DNA from: Candidatus Aveggerthella stercoripullorum
GTDB taxonomy: Bacteria > Actinomycetota > Coriobacteriia > Coriobacteriales > Eggerthellaceae
Direction: 5' to 3'
Assembly (NCBI GenBank): GCA_018712955.1
Contig: DVGB01000078.1
Coordinates: 1 to 37,126 of the forward strand
Length of the DNA stretch: 37,126 nucleotides
In this document: positions 1 through 7,915 of the stretch, piece by piece
Numbering within the stretch: position 1 is the stretch's first letter
How the letters are laid out: each line of letters starts with the position of its first letter
Translations under genes and position numbers: made by a program
The notes under the pieces: model-generated
Database searches by the model: none
The model's input: only the letters and a program-made list of their open reading frames with translations
What the model was told of the DNA's origin: nothing

Positions 1-648
1 CGCGAAGTGAAGGTGGACGACGTGTACGTGTCCAGTGCTGCCGTGAAGGTGACACCGGATGCCGACATCGTCGTGCGCGGGCGGAAACAGTTTGTCTCTC
101 GCGGCGGCCATAAGCTCCAGGGTGCGCTCGATGCGTTCGGGCAGGACGTGGCAGGTATGCACTGCGTGGACATCGGCTCTTCCACGGGCGGGTTCACGGA
201 CTGTCTTTTGCAGGCGGGCGCTGCGAGCGTGGCGTGCGTGGACGTGAACTACGGCCAGCTGGCGTGGAAGCTGCGGCAGGATGCGCGCGTTGCGGTGTTC
301 GAGCGCACGAACATTAAAACGGCGGACCCGGCTGAGCTGGGCGCTCCGTTCGACGTGCTGGTGGCAGACCTGAGCTTTATCGGGCTCGCGCAGTTGGCGG
401 GCGTATTCGCACGGCTTTCGCATCCGGGCAGCGTGTTCGTCGGGCTCGTGAAGCCTCAGTTCGAAAGCCGCCACGACGAGACTGACCATGGCGTCGTGCG
501 CGATCCCGAAGTGCGCCAGCGCACGGTGGACGAAGTGAGCGAAGCGCTTGCTTCAGTGGGCTTCGACGTGACCGGTGTCGTGGAAAGCCCCATCACAGGT
601 CCCGAAGGCAACGTGGAATACCTGGTCCGAGCGGTGTACGAAGGCTAA
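1..648 (+). CDS. tlyA: TlyA family rRNA methyltransferase / hemolysin A homologue, 5' end cut by window
   Basis: The reading frame is open from base 1 and ends at TAA 646-648, so the gene starts upstream of the window. TlyA proteins are usually about 250-275 residues, so some 50 residues of the N-terminal S4 RNA-binding domain are missing. What remains begins inside the S4 domain and runs into an FtsJ-like Rossmann methyltransferase. Visible motifs are the linker SRGGHKLQGALDAF, the SAM-binding segment VDIGSSTGGFTDCLLQAGA, the acidic VADLSFIGL strand and VKPQFE near the end. Known TlyA enzymes 2'-O-methylate cytidines in 16S and 23S rRNA; that this copy does so is inferred from the family. 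The GTG at 7 is internal, not a true start. Confidence 0.9.
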   Translation, partial: REVKVDDVYVSSAAVKVTPDADIVVRGRKQFVSRGGHKLQGALDAFGQDVAGMHCVDIGSSTGGFTDCLLQAGAASVACVDVNYGQLAWKLRQDARVAVFERTNIKTADPAELGAPFDVLVADLSFIGLAQLAGVFARLSHPGSVFVGLVKPQFESRHDETDHGVVRDPEVRQRTVDEVSEALASVGFDVTGVVESPITGPEGNVEYLVRAVYEG

Positions 649-740
649 GCGACGAAACAATTGTCTGCTGGCGTGAGCGATTGGCACAACAATGCGCGTG
701 AGAGGGCCTGAGCGGGCGGGCTATTCCTTTGCGACTGCGC

Positions 741-755
741 TATACTGTGCGTCCT
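741..755 (+). promoter_or_regulatory. -10 box TATACT close to the U32 gene start
   Basis: TATACT lies at 741-746, only nine bases before the ATG at 756. A start of transcription 6-8 bases after the box would leave almost no 5' untranslated region, and no Shine-Dalgarno sequence lies between. I see no convincing -35 hexamer. The transcript may be leaderless. Confidence 0.45.
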
Positions 756-2069
756 ATGAACACCGAACAGTACATTCCCTCTGAAACCGCGCGGCCCTTG
801 CATGCCTTTCCGCGTCCGAAGCCGGAGCTTTTAGCCCCGGCGGGCGGTATGGACCAGCTGCGCTATGCCCTCTACTATGGCGCGGATGCCGTGTACCTGG
901 CGGCTGACCGGTTCGGCCTGCGCCAGCGCGCGTCGAACTTTTCCCTGGACGACATCCCGTCGGCAGTCTCTTTTGCGCATGATTACGGTGCGAAAGTTTA
1001 CGTGACCTGCAATGTGCTCATGGAGTCGGCCGACCTCAAAGTCCTGCCTGGCTATCTGGAAGCACTCCAGGATGCAGGCGCAGACGCCGTCATCGTGAGC
1101 GATCTGGGCGCGCTGTCCTTGGCGCGCCGCCATGCGCCGAAGCTCGCGGTCCATGTGAGCACGCAGGCGTCCGTGGCAAACGCCGAATCCGCACGCGTGT
1201 GGCATGAGCTGGGCGCGAGCCGCATTGTCTGCGCGCGCGAAATGAGCGTGGACGACATCGCGGACATGCGCGCGCACATTCCGAACGACCTGGAGCTTGA
1301 GGTCTTCGTCCATGGGGCTATGTGCATGGCAGTTTCGGGGCGCTGCCTTATCAGCGACTATCTAGCAGGGCGTTCTGGCAACAAGGGCAATTGCACGCAG
1401 CCGTGCCGCTGGAACTACCGTATGGAATACCGCGTGGAAGAGGAATACCGGCCGGGCGAATGGATGCCCGTTGACGAGGACGAGCGAGGATCGTACCTGT
1501 TCAATGCCCGCGATATGAACATGCTGGCGCACGTGGACGACCTGTGTGCGGCAGGCGTCGACTCGCTGAAGATCGAAGGGCGCAACAAGAAGGCGTTCTA
1601 TGTTGCTACCGTGGTGAACGCATACCGCCAGGTGCTCGACGGCGCGGACCCTGCTTTGTTCGAGCCGGAGCTTGAGACTATCTCCCATCGCCCGTACTCT
1701 ACGGGCTTTTACTACGGTCGCGGAAAGCAGGCTCCCGAGCAGGACGGCTACGTGCAAACCCACCTGCATGCGGCCACGGTGGAAGCATGCACGCCGTGCG
1801 GAGACGGCGTATGGCGTGCTCAGGCGCGTTGCCATAACCGCTTCTGCGAAGGCGATGCGGTGGAAATCATCTCGCCGCGGCAGCCCATTCGCTCGGTCGA
1901 AGTGCGCAACCTTCAGCTCCTGCACCGCGACGAAGACGGGACCTCGGGCGAATGGGCCGAAAAGGTTCCCGTAGCGAACCGCTCCATGGAGATTTACGCG
2001 TTTGATGCCCCTTTCGAACTCCGGAAGCACGATTTGCTGCGCATTCGCAAGAACGGAGCCGCAGTCTAG
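756..2069 (+). CDS. trhP: U32 family protein, TrhP (YegQ)-like tRNA hydroxylation factor
   Basis: The 437-residue protein matches the U32 'peptidase' family in length and motifs: [17 protein letters not shown] with GADAVYLA near the N-terminus, EVFVHGAMCMAVSGRCL in the middle, and [10 protein letters not shown] later. Four cysteines (C190, C197, C213, C217) form the conserved cluster thought to hold an iron-sulfur centre. The same spacing recurs in the second U32 protein at 33259. The shorter length and the C-terminal beta-barrel-like region fit TrhP, which works with prephenate in 5-hydroxyuridine formation at tRNA position 34, better than RlhA; this assignment is inferred. An in-frame TTG at 729 would add nine residues but lies across the -10 box, so ATG 756 is preferred. 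Confidence 0.85.
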   Translation: MNTEQYIPSETARPLHAFPRPKPELLAPAGGMDQLRYALYYGADAVYLAADRFGLRQRASNFSLDDIPSAVSFAHDYGAKVYVTCNVLMESADLKVLPGYLEALQDAGADAVIVSDLGALSLARRHAPKLAVHVSTQASVANAESARVWHELGASRIVCAREMSVDDIADMRAHIPNDLELEVFVHGAMCMAVSGRCLISDYLAGRSGNKGNCTQPCRWNYRMEYRVEEEYRPGEWMPVDEDERGSYLFNARDMNMLAHVDDLCAAGVDSLKIEGRNKKAFYVATVVNAYRQVLDGADPALFEPELETISHRPYSTGFYYGRGKQAPEQDGYVQTHLHAATVEACTPCGDGVWRAQARCHNRFCEGDAVEIISPRQPIRSVEVRNLQLLHRDEDGTSGEWAEKVPVANRSMEIYAFDAPFELRKHDLLRIRKNGAAV

Positions 2070-2214
2070 CGCACGGCGGGTTCTCCCACATGGGTGCCTT
2101 CGGTTTGCCGAAACGTTTGGTAGCTTGGCTTTCCTGCTTTCCGCCTGCTTGCGTTCGAAGTGTTTCAGCCGAGGAAAACCTGCACGCATGCCGACTTGCG
2201 CGCATGCGGCGGGC

Positions 2215-2220
2215 TATACT
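2215..2220 (+). promoter_or_regulatory. Putative -10 box for the metF operon
   Basis: TATACT, identical to the box upstream of the U32 gene, lies about 93 bases before the metF start. No good -35 hexamer is seen at the usual distance. The long 5' leader this implies contains a small hairpin at 2239-2264. Confidence 0.4.
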
Positions 2221-2238
2221 TTCCCCCACGTGAAGAAA

Positions 2239-2264
2239 CCACAGGCCGGGCGCTTTGGCTGTGG
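2239..2264 (+). other. Hairpin in the metF leader
   Basis: CCACAG (2239-2244) pairs with CTGTGG (2259-2264), and CC/GG extends the stem past a bulged G around a nine-base loop. It does not match a SAM or cobalamin riboswitch that I can recognise, and no terminator-like U run follows it. Its role is unknown. Confidence 0.3.
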
Positions 2265-2312
2265 CCCGCGAACAAGCAGGAAGGTCGACACGACGGCGGC
2301 AGGGAGGCCAGC

Positions 2313-3185
2313 ATGAAAAAAATCTCGGACGTGTTCTCTTCGTCCTACCAGCCTATTTCCTTCGAGATGTTTCCGCCGAAGGGCGACCTGACGCTCGAGC
2401 AGGCGCGCGAGGTGGTCAAAGGGCTCGCGCCGCTCGCCCCTGATTTCGTGAGCGTGACATATTCCGCCGGCGGCAGCGGCAACTCCCAGGCAACGGCGAA
2501 GATTGCCCAGATGATTCAGGAAGAACACGGTATTCCTGCGGTAGCGCACCTGACGTGCATCAACACGAGCCTGGAAGACGTTGACGGCAAGATTGCCGAA
2601 ATGAAAGAGCTTGGCGTCTGCAACGTGCTTGCCTTGCGCGGCGACCGTGTGCCCGGTGCCGAGGCGAAGGACTTCCGTTATGCGAAAGACCTCATACCGC
2701 GCCTGGTCGACGCCGGGTTCTGCGTAGGGGCCGCGGCGTATCCGGAAGGGCATATCGAATGCGACGACCTGCGTACGAGCGTGGAGCATTTGAAAGAGAA
2801 GCAGGACGCGGGCGCTTCGTTCTTCGTCACGCAGCTGTTCTTCGACAACGAATGCTTCTACCGATTCCGCGACCTGTGCGACCGCGCGGGCATTACCGTG
2901 CCTATTACCTGCGCCATTATGCCTTTCATGAGCAAATCCCAGATCTCTCGCATGGTCTTTATGTGCGGGGCTTCGCTGCCCTCGCCTGTCATTAAGCTGC
3001 TGGCGAAATACGAGGACTCCGACGAGGATTTGCGTCGAGCAGGCGTCGAGTACGCGAGTGCCCAGCTGGTCGATCTGGCGAAGCATGGTGCAGAAGGCTT
3101 GCATGTCTACGCGATGAACAAACCAGAAGTCGCGCGAGCGTGCACGGTTGCCATCCGCGAAGCGCTCGGCACGACAGGTCGGTAA
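2313..3185 (+). CDS. metF: 5,10-methylenetetrahydrofolate reductase
   Basis: The 290-residue protein has the MetF TIM-barrel hallmarks: ISFEMFPPKG with the likely catalytic Glu18, SVTYSAGGS for flavin/folate binding, LALRGDR with Asp111, and FFVTQLFFD followed by GITVPITCAIMP. The enzyme reduces methylene-THF to methyl-THF in the cytoplasm and so supplies the methyl donor for MetH, encoded two genes downstream. ATG 2313 is chosen because AGGGAGG (2301-2307) sits six bases ahead; the longer frame upstream has no such site and reads through the leader. It heads a three-gene unit: the next frame begins one base after this stop. Confidence 0.95.
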   Translation: MKKISDVFSSSYQPISFEMFPPKGDLTLEQAREVVKGLAPLAPDFVSVTYSAGGSGNSQATAKIAQMIQEEHGIPAVAHLTCINTSLEDVDGKIAEMKELGVCNVLALRGDRVPGAEAKDFRYAKDLIPRLVDAGFCVGAAAYPEGHIECDDLRTSVEHLKEKQDAGASFFVTQLFFDNECFYRFRDLCDRAGITVPITCAIMPFMSKSQISRMVFMCGASLPSPVIKLLAKYEDSDEDLRRAGVEYASAQLVDLAKHGAEGLHVYAMNKPEVARACTVAIREALGTTGR

Positions 3186-3186
3186 C

Positions 3187-3909
3187 GTGGCGCTCGCATG
3201 CCATGTCGACCGGTCCGAGACCCTGCGCTATCTCGGATATCGCGGGCAGGAGCTGACCGAAGAGCTTGAAGGGCGCATAGACGGCGTGATCGAACGGTGC
3301 GAGCGCGATCTGCGCCCCGATGGTCTGTTCGCGGTATATCCGGTATCTGCGCCTGCCTCTCCCGGTGCGCTGCAGGAGGTGCCTCGCCTTGAGCTTGCGG
3401 GGGCGAACATGGTGCTGGAGGGGGCTTCCATCTGCGAGCATCTTCGCGGTGCGCGCGAAGTGGCGCTTATGGCCGTCACGCTGGGCGCGCGCAGCGAGCA
3501 GGAGCTGCGCCGTCTGTCGGCGCTCGACCCGCTGGAAGCGCTCGTGTACGACGCTGCTTGCTCGTCGTTCGTCGAAGCGGCGGCGGATGCGCTCGAAGAT
3601 GAGGTCGTCCGCTATGCGGATGCATGCGGCATGGTAACGAACGGCAGGTTCAGTCCGGGTTATGGGGACTTTCCGCTCGAGGCGCAGCCGTCCATTGTGC
3701 GGACGCTTCGCGCCGACATTAGGCTGGGGCTCACGGTGCTTCCGACGCATCTGCTGTTGCCTACGAAAAGCATCACGTCGGTACTAGGCCTTTTCGACGT
3801 TTTGCCCTCCCGCCATGAGGAGAACGAAGCATGCGCGTCGTGCGCCTTGCGCGCAACGTGCGAAATGAGGAAGAGAGGAGTGGTGTGCCATGGGCGCACG
3901 CGAACATAA
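3187..3909 (+). CDS. Stand-alone MetH reactivation (AdoMet-binding) domain protein
   Basis: This 240-residue protein looks like the C-terminal activation domain of cobalamin-dependent methionine synthase on its own polypeptide. The signature RFSPGYGDFPLE is at about residues 154-165, and the end carries a small cysteine cluster (C216, C219, C225). In full-length MetH this domain binds SAM and remethylates oxidised cob(II)alamin. The MetH encoded next lacks it, so the two proteins should act in trans, as in the split system known from Thermotoga. The start is taken as GTG 3187, one base after the metF stop, implying translational coupling; an in-frame TTG at 3148 is the alternative. The 3' end overlaps metH by 20 bases. 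Confidence 0.85.
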   Translation: MALACHVDRSETLRYLGYRGQELTEELEGRIDGVIERCERDLRPDGLFAVYPVSAPASPGALQEVPRLELAGANMVLEGASICEHLRGAREVALMAVTLGARSEQELRRLSALDPLEALVYDAACSSFVEAAADALEDEVVRYADACGMVTNGRFSPGYGDFPLEAQPSIVRTLRADIRLGLTVLPTHLLLPTKSITSVLGLFDVLPSRHEENEACASCALRATCEMRKRGVVCHGRTRT

Positions 3910-6469
3910 GGCGCAGGAGATTTCCTGCCGGAAATCGGCGCCGTGCGCTGAAGGGGCGCTCGATCCGCTTGCGGGGCTTTCCCTCAAGGACGACCGTCTG
4001 CGCGCTGCCTTGGAAGGACGTGCATACCTTGTGTTCGACGGGGCGATGGGCACGATGCTTCAATCGCGCGGCCTGGAAGCAGGCGAGCTGCCTGAGCTTT
4101 TGAACCTCGCGCATCCCGACGAGGTCACGGCGATTCACCGCGCGTACGTGGAGGCGGGCTCTGACGTGGTGACCACGAACACGTTCGGCGCGAACGCGCG
4201 AAAGCTCGGGGATGCCGCAAGCGTGGACGAGGTTTTCGCCGCTGCCATCCAAGCAGCGCGCGCCTCGGGCGCACGCTATGTCGCTGCCGATATCGGGCCG
4301 ACGGGCGCACTGCTCGAGCCGCTGGGCACGCTTTCGTTCGAGGAAGCATACGGCCTGTTCAAAGAGCAGGTTGTGGCGGCAGAACATCATGGTGCGGACC
4401 TTGTTCTCGTGGAGACGATGGCGGATTTGCTGGAGGCGAAAGCAGCCGTGCTCGCAGCGCGCGAGAACACGAATCTGCCGGTCTTTGCCACCATGACTTT
4501 CGGCGAAGACGGCCGGACGTTCTTGGGCACGACTCCCGAGATTGCGGCGACCGTGCTTTCGGGGCTCGGCGTGCAGGCGGTGGGCATCAACTGCTCGCTT
4601 GGCCCGGACGCGCTTGCGCCGCTCATCGAACGCATGGCTCCTTTCGCACGCTGCCCCCTCATGGTCCAGGCGAACGCAGGGCTTCCCCAGATTGTCGAAG
4701 GCCGTACGGTATACGGCATAACGCCGGAGGATTATGCCGCCTCTGTTGCGTGCATGGTGGAAGCCGGCGTTTCCGTCATCGGCGGTTGCTGCGGCACGAA
4801 TCCTGACTACATCCGGCTGCTGGCACGCCTGGTGGAAGGTCGCACGCCAGGTGCGCGGACGGCCGCGGACGCGCTTACGGTGGCAAGTTCGCAGCGCTTG
4901 GTCGAGCTTGCATGCTGTCGCAATGACGTTGCCGTCATCGGAGAGCGCATCAATCCGACGGGCAAAAAACGCCTGAAAGAGGCGCTTCGTGCGGGTGACT
5001 ACGATTACCTGATCGGGGAGGCGGTCTCTCAGCAGGAAGCAGGCGCCGACATCCTCGACGTGAACGTAGGATTGCCCGAGCTGGACGAGCCCGTCGTGCT
5101 CGCAGAGGCGGTCCGCCGCATTTCCGCCATTACGCCGCTGCCGCTTCAGGTCGACTCGTCCGACGTTGCGGCGGTGGAGGCTGCCGTGCGCACCTATGCG
5201 GGCAAACCGCTCATCAACTCCGTAAACGGGAAGCGCGAAAGCCTTGGGACGGTCCTGCCCGTTGCGAAGAAGTACGGGTGCGCGGTGGTCGGGCTCACGC
5301 TTGACGAAGACGGCATTCCGTCGACGGCGGAGGGACGCTACGCCATTGCAGAGCGTATTGTGGCCGAGGCGGAGCGCAGAGGCATCCCGCGGTGCGACGT
5401 GGCAATCGACTGCCTGGTGATGGCGGCTTCCACGAACCAGAAAGAGGCGCGCGAAATCCTGCGCGCGGTTTCGCTGGTCAAAGAGCGTTTGGGCGTCAAG
5501 ACGGTGCTGGGCGTTTCGAACGTGAGCTTCGGGCTTCCGCAGCGCGAGCTGGTGAACGCCACGTTCCTTGCAGCGGCGTTCGGAGCGGGGCTTGACCTGC
5601 CCATCCTGAACCCGCTTTCGCAGCGTTACATGGATACGGTTTCGGCATACCGCGTGCTGAACGCCCAGGACGAAGGGGCAGCGGGATTCATCGAAGCGTA
5701 CGCAGTCTGGAACGACCCGTACAAAGCGGGCGCAGCAGGCGTTTCCGCGACAGGTGGGTCGCAGGGCGTGACTGCGCGCGATAGCGGGGCGTCCGCTGCG
5801 GTCGACGACGCGAAAGGCGCGGAAGAAGACGACCGTTCTGCGGAAGCGCGAGCGCGCCATGCCATCCTGACCGGACGCAAGGCTGATATGACGGTGCTCA
5901 CTGAAGAGCTGCTTTCGCAACGTGAGCCGCTTTCGGTCATCAACGAAGTGTTTATCCCCGTGCTTGACGAGGTGGGCGCGAAATTCGAATCAGGAGCGTT
6001 CTTCCTGCCGCAGCTCATGTCATCGGCCGAAGCGGTGAAAGTCGGGTTCGACGTCGTGAAGCATGCGTCCACGTCAGGCGCTGCCGTTGCGGACAAAGGC
6101 ACGGTCGCGCTCGCTACGGTCAAAGGCGACATCCACGATATCGGCAAGAACATCGTGAAGATGCTGCTGGAAAACTACGGCTACGAAGTGGTCGACCTTG
6201 GGCGGGATGTCGACCCGCAGAAAGTGGTCGACACGGTGCGCGAGCGCGACATCAAGCTGGTGGGGCTTTCCGCGCTCATGACCACCACCGTGCGCGGCAT
6301 GGAAGAGACCATCGCGCTGTTGCGCCAGGAAGTGCCGGACGTCACGGTGTTCGTGGGCGGTGCGGTGCTCACTCCGGAATACGCGCGCATGGTGGGGGCG
6401 GACTACTACGCCAAGGACGCGGCGGAAAGTGCACGATTGGCGGGAGAGTTCTTTTCCGGCACGGCGTAA
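3890..6469 (+). CDS. metH: Cobalamin-dependent methionine synthase lacking the activation domain
   Basis: The 859-residue protein carries, in order: a homocysteine-binding barrel with zinc ligands C235, C300 and C301 (INCSLG, GGCCGTNP); a pterin-binding barrel starting near VIGERINPTGKKRLKEAL; a cobalamin cap region; and a B12-binding Rossmann domain with the D747-x-H749-xx-G752 motif (GDIHDIGKNIV). It ends about 20 residues after the B12 domain, where a classical MetH of about 1,200 residues would continue into the activation domain. The function is methyl transfer from methyl-THF to homocysteine. A linker of about 45 residues rich in Ala, Gly, Asp and Glu separates the pterin and cap domains. 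ATG 3890 is preceded by GAGAGGAG. Confidence 0.95.
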   Translation: MGAREHKAQEISCRKSAPCAEGALDPLAGLSLKDDRLRAALEGRAYLVFDGAMGTMLQSRGLEAGELPELLNLAHPDEVTAIHRAYVEAGSDVVTTNTFGANARKLGDAASVDEVFAAAIQAARASGARYVAADIGPTGALLEPLGTLSFEEAYGLFKEQVVAAEHHGADLVLVETMADLLEAKAAVLAARENTNLPVFATMTFGEDGRTFLGTTPEIAATVLSGLGVQAVGINCSLGPDALAPLIERMAPFARCPLMVQANAGLPQIVEGRTVYGITPEDYAASVACMVEAGVSVIGGCCGTNPDYIRLLARLVEGRTPGARTAADALTVASSQRLVELACCRNDVAVIGERINPTGKKRLKEALRAGDYDYLIGEAVSQQEAGADILDVNVGLPELDEPVVLAEAVRRISAITPLPLQVDSSDVAAVEAAVRTYAGKPLINSVNGKRESLGTVLPVAKKYGCAVVGLTLDEDGIPSTAEGRYAIAERIVAEAERRGIPRCDVAIDCLVMAASTNQKEAREILRAVSLVKERLGVKTVLGVSNVSFGLPQRELVNATFLAAAFGAGLDLPILNPLSQRYMDTVSAYRVLNAQDEGAAGFIEAYAVWNDPYKAGAAGVSATGGSQGVTARDSGASAAVDDAKGAEEDDRSAEARARHAILTGRKADMTVLTEELLSQREPLSVINEVFIPVLDEVGAKFESGAFFLPQLMSSAEAVKVGFDVVKHASTSGAAVADKGTVALATVKGDIHDIGKNIVKMLLENYGYEVVDLGRDVDPQKVVDTVRERDIKLVGLSALMTTTVRGMEETIALLRQEVPDVTVFVGGAVLTPEYARMVGADYYAKDAAESARLAGEFFSGTA

Positions 6470-6537
6470 AATCCACGTCAAAGCTGGTATCATGAAGCCA
6501 TCGTTATTATCTGCCGCCCAGTGAAAGGGGTCCGACT

Positions 6538-6843
6538 ATGGGAATGAAATCTGAAGAGGTTCTCGAGATCGGATACGACGAGTTCCCCACCTACCTGCAC
6601 GCGAACCATTCCGTGTACATGCAGTATGGCGAGGACCTGTACTACCTGACCGACGCCAATGACATTTACTGGCGCGCTCAGGACACCACGAAGTTCAACG
6701 AAAAGGACCATTACGTGGACTGCAGCGAGCTCGTCCCGGTGCTTTCCGAGTTCCTGAGGCTTCCTTTCCTGGCTGACGGCAAGTGCATCGAAGACGTCTT
6801 TGAAGACGCCACCTTCTACGCTTCCTACAAGCCCGAGGCGTAA
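6538..6843 (+). CDS. Small acidic protein of unknown function
   Basis: This 101-residue protein is not recognised. It is rich in Tyr, Asp and Glu, with no membrane segment, signal peptide or Cys-x-x-Cys motif. Only two cysteines are present, in YVDCSEL and DGKCIED. GAAAGGGG lies seven bases before the ATG, and codon use resembles the neighbours, so it appears to be a real gene. It starts 68 bases after metH and is followed by a strong hairpin, so it may be the last gene of the met unit or have its own promoter (a TATCAT-like box near 6488). The sequence gives no direct link to methionine metabolism. Confidence 0.7.
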   Translation: MGMKSEEVLEIGYDEFPTYLHANHSVYMQYGEDLYYLTDANDIYWRAQDTTKFNEKDHYVDCSELVPVLSEFLRLPFLADGKCIEDVFEDATFYASYKPEA

Positions 6844-6896
6844 GCCGGGTACTGCATGCCCGAATGGACTTCGGGCGATACAACAGAATACTTTGA

Positions 6897-6924
6897 GAAG
6901 GACCTCGCGAAAGCGAGGTCCTTC
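6897..6924. terminator. Hairpin between the small gene and tetR, likely bidirectional terminator
   Basis: A perfect 12-bp stem (GAAGGACCTCGC with its complement) closes a GAAA loop. It separates two convergent genes. A weaker hairpin lies just before it (6858-6876, GCCCGAA/TTCGGGC). Neither strand shows a long U run, so termination strength is uncertain. Confidence 0.6.
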
Positions 6925-6987
6925 CATGCGGCGTCCTGTCGGCAGGGCGCTGTTTGTTTTTCTGCGCGAAGACTGGGCTTCGTGCGG

Positions 6988-7695
6988 TTATTCGGCCCAT
7001 GTCCAGTCGGCAGGGTCGTCCGGTGTGCGCCAGTTGCAGTTTTCAGGTCCGAGGATTGCCTTTATTCCGGCGATGACCACATCCAGTCCACGATGGAAAT
7101 TCGCTTCACCGTTCGCTTCTTCGTAAAGGCGGGTCCATGCTCCATGCTCGTCGGGGTCGTCGGTTTTGTGCTCCTGCGCAACCATACGGAAGACTTCGGC
7201 ATTGATGGCGCCTTGCAGATAGGCTTGAAGGGTGTCGTAGAGCAGCTCGTAAGCGTCTTCGGGCATGCCTTGGTCGGCGTGCAGCAGGTAGATGCGCTTA
7301 TTGTGCCGTTGCGGCCATTTGACCTGTTCGTGAATCTGCATGAGCCGCAGATGCGGATGCGCGATCGAATTCTCGCGGATTGACCCGCAGATGCGGTGCA
7401 GCGTATCTTCCCAGCGCTCGCCCGGAACAGGGCGGTTGTCAATGCCGGCGCGCATTTTCTCCAGCACGCCGAAGAGCAGCTGGTCTTTCGACTTCGTGTA
7501 CGTGTACAGGCTCATGGGCGACATGCCCATTTCTGCAGCGAGCGCGCGCATGGAGAACCGTTCGTAGCCGTGCACGTCGATGAGGCGGAAAGCGGCGTCC
7601 ACGACCTGCTCTTTGGTGAAAGAGGGGGCGACGCCGCGCTTCGGGCTGTGGCGTGCGGGGGCTTTGTCGATTGAGCTGTGTTGCTGGCTTTTCAC
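6988..7695 (-). CDS. TetR/AcrR family transcriptional regulator
   Basis: The 235-residue protein has a TetR N-terminal helix-turn-helix at about residues 26-75 (FTKEQVVDAAFRLIDVHGYE, then MRALAAEMGMSPMSLYTYTKSKDQL) and a longer alpha-helical C-terminal ligand domain that I cannot place in a subfamily. GTG at 7695 is chosen because AAGGAG lies 11 bases upstream; the open frame extends to 7818, but those added residues look like untranslated leader. It is transcribed away from the flavoprotein-cytochrome pair, with a perfect 25-bp inverted repeat between them. It is therefore probably the local repressor, releasing the operon when a substrate or related molecule binds. The ligand is unknown. 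Confidence 0.88.
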   Translation of the reverse strand: MKSQQHSSIDKAPARHSPKRGVAPSFTKEQVVDAAFRLIDVHGYERFSMRALAAEMGMSPMSLYTYTKSKDQLLFGVLEKMRAGIDNRPVPGERWEDTLHRICGSIRENSIAHPHLRLMQIHEQVKWPQRHNKRIYLLHADQGMPEDAYELLYDTLQAYLQGAINAEVFRMVAQEHKTDDPDEHGAWTRLYEEANGEANFHRGLDVVIAGIKAILGPENCNWRTPDDPADWTWAE

Positions 7696-7769
7696 GAAAC
7701 GCAAGTCTCCTTGAAGTGCTTTGGAGAGGCTGCAAGAGAGGTGCCGTCGGCATCTCCGCAACTTTTTAA

Positions 7770-7797
7770 ATTGTAGCGCGAGTTCGAAGGCTTCAAA
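7770..7797 (-). promoter_or_regulatory. Putative tetR promoter
   Basis: On the minus strand TACAAT (7775-7770) follows a TTTGAA-like -35 (7797-7792) with a 16-base spacer. It points towards the GTG at 7695, giving a leader of about 65 bases. The inverted repeat at 7840-7864 lies upstream of this promoter rather than over it. Confidence 0.4.
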
Positions 7798-7802
7798 CAT
7801 TC

Positions 7803-7831
7803 TTGAAAGTTGCTGCAAAAATGTCTAACAT
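7803..7831 (+). promoter_or_regulatory. Promoter of the flavoprotein-cytochrome operon
   Basis: TTGAAA (7803-7808) and TAACAT (7826-7831) are separated by exactly 17 bases, a good sigma-70-type arrangement. The expected transcription start is around 7838, immediately before the inverted repeat at 7840. Confidence 0.65.
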
Positions 7832-7839
7832 CCTCTGTG

Positions 7840-7864
7840 TTATTCCGTACAGTGTACGGAATAA
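7840..7864. promoter_or_regulatory. Perfect 25-bp inverted repeat, probable TetR operator
   Basis: The arms TTATTCCGTACA (7840-7851) and TGTACGGAATAA (7853-7864) are exact complements around a single central G at 7852. Length and symmetry fit a TetR-family operator. It begins about nine bases after the -10 box of the flavoprotein operon, so a bound repressor would block promoter escape. The TACAGTGTA core resembles many known TetR-family sites. Confidence 0.75.
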
Positions 7865-7915
7865 ACAAGGAAGGACGGCGGTGCCGTCCAAGGGGGATAG
7901 TTCTAAGGAGGAAAA

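Noticed and set aside
2070-2312. Possible SAM or cobalamin riboswitch in the metF leader
   Set aside because: Only a simple hairpin is present; I find none of the conserved core motifs of S-box, SAM-II, SAM-IV or B12 riboswitches.
3773-5920. 715-codon minus-strand frame opposite metH
   Set aside because: It is antisense to a clear metH with full domain motifs; its composition is rich in Arg, His and Cys, as expected of a shadow frame.
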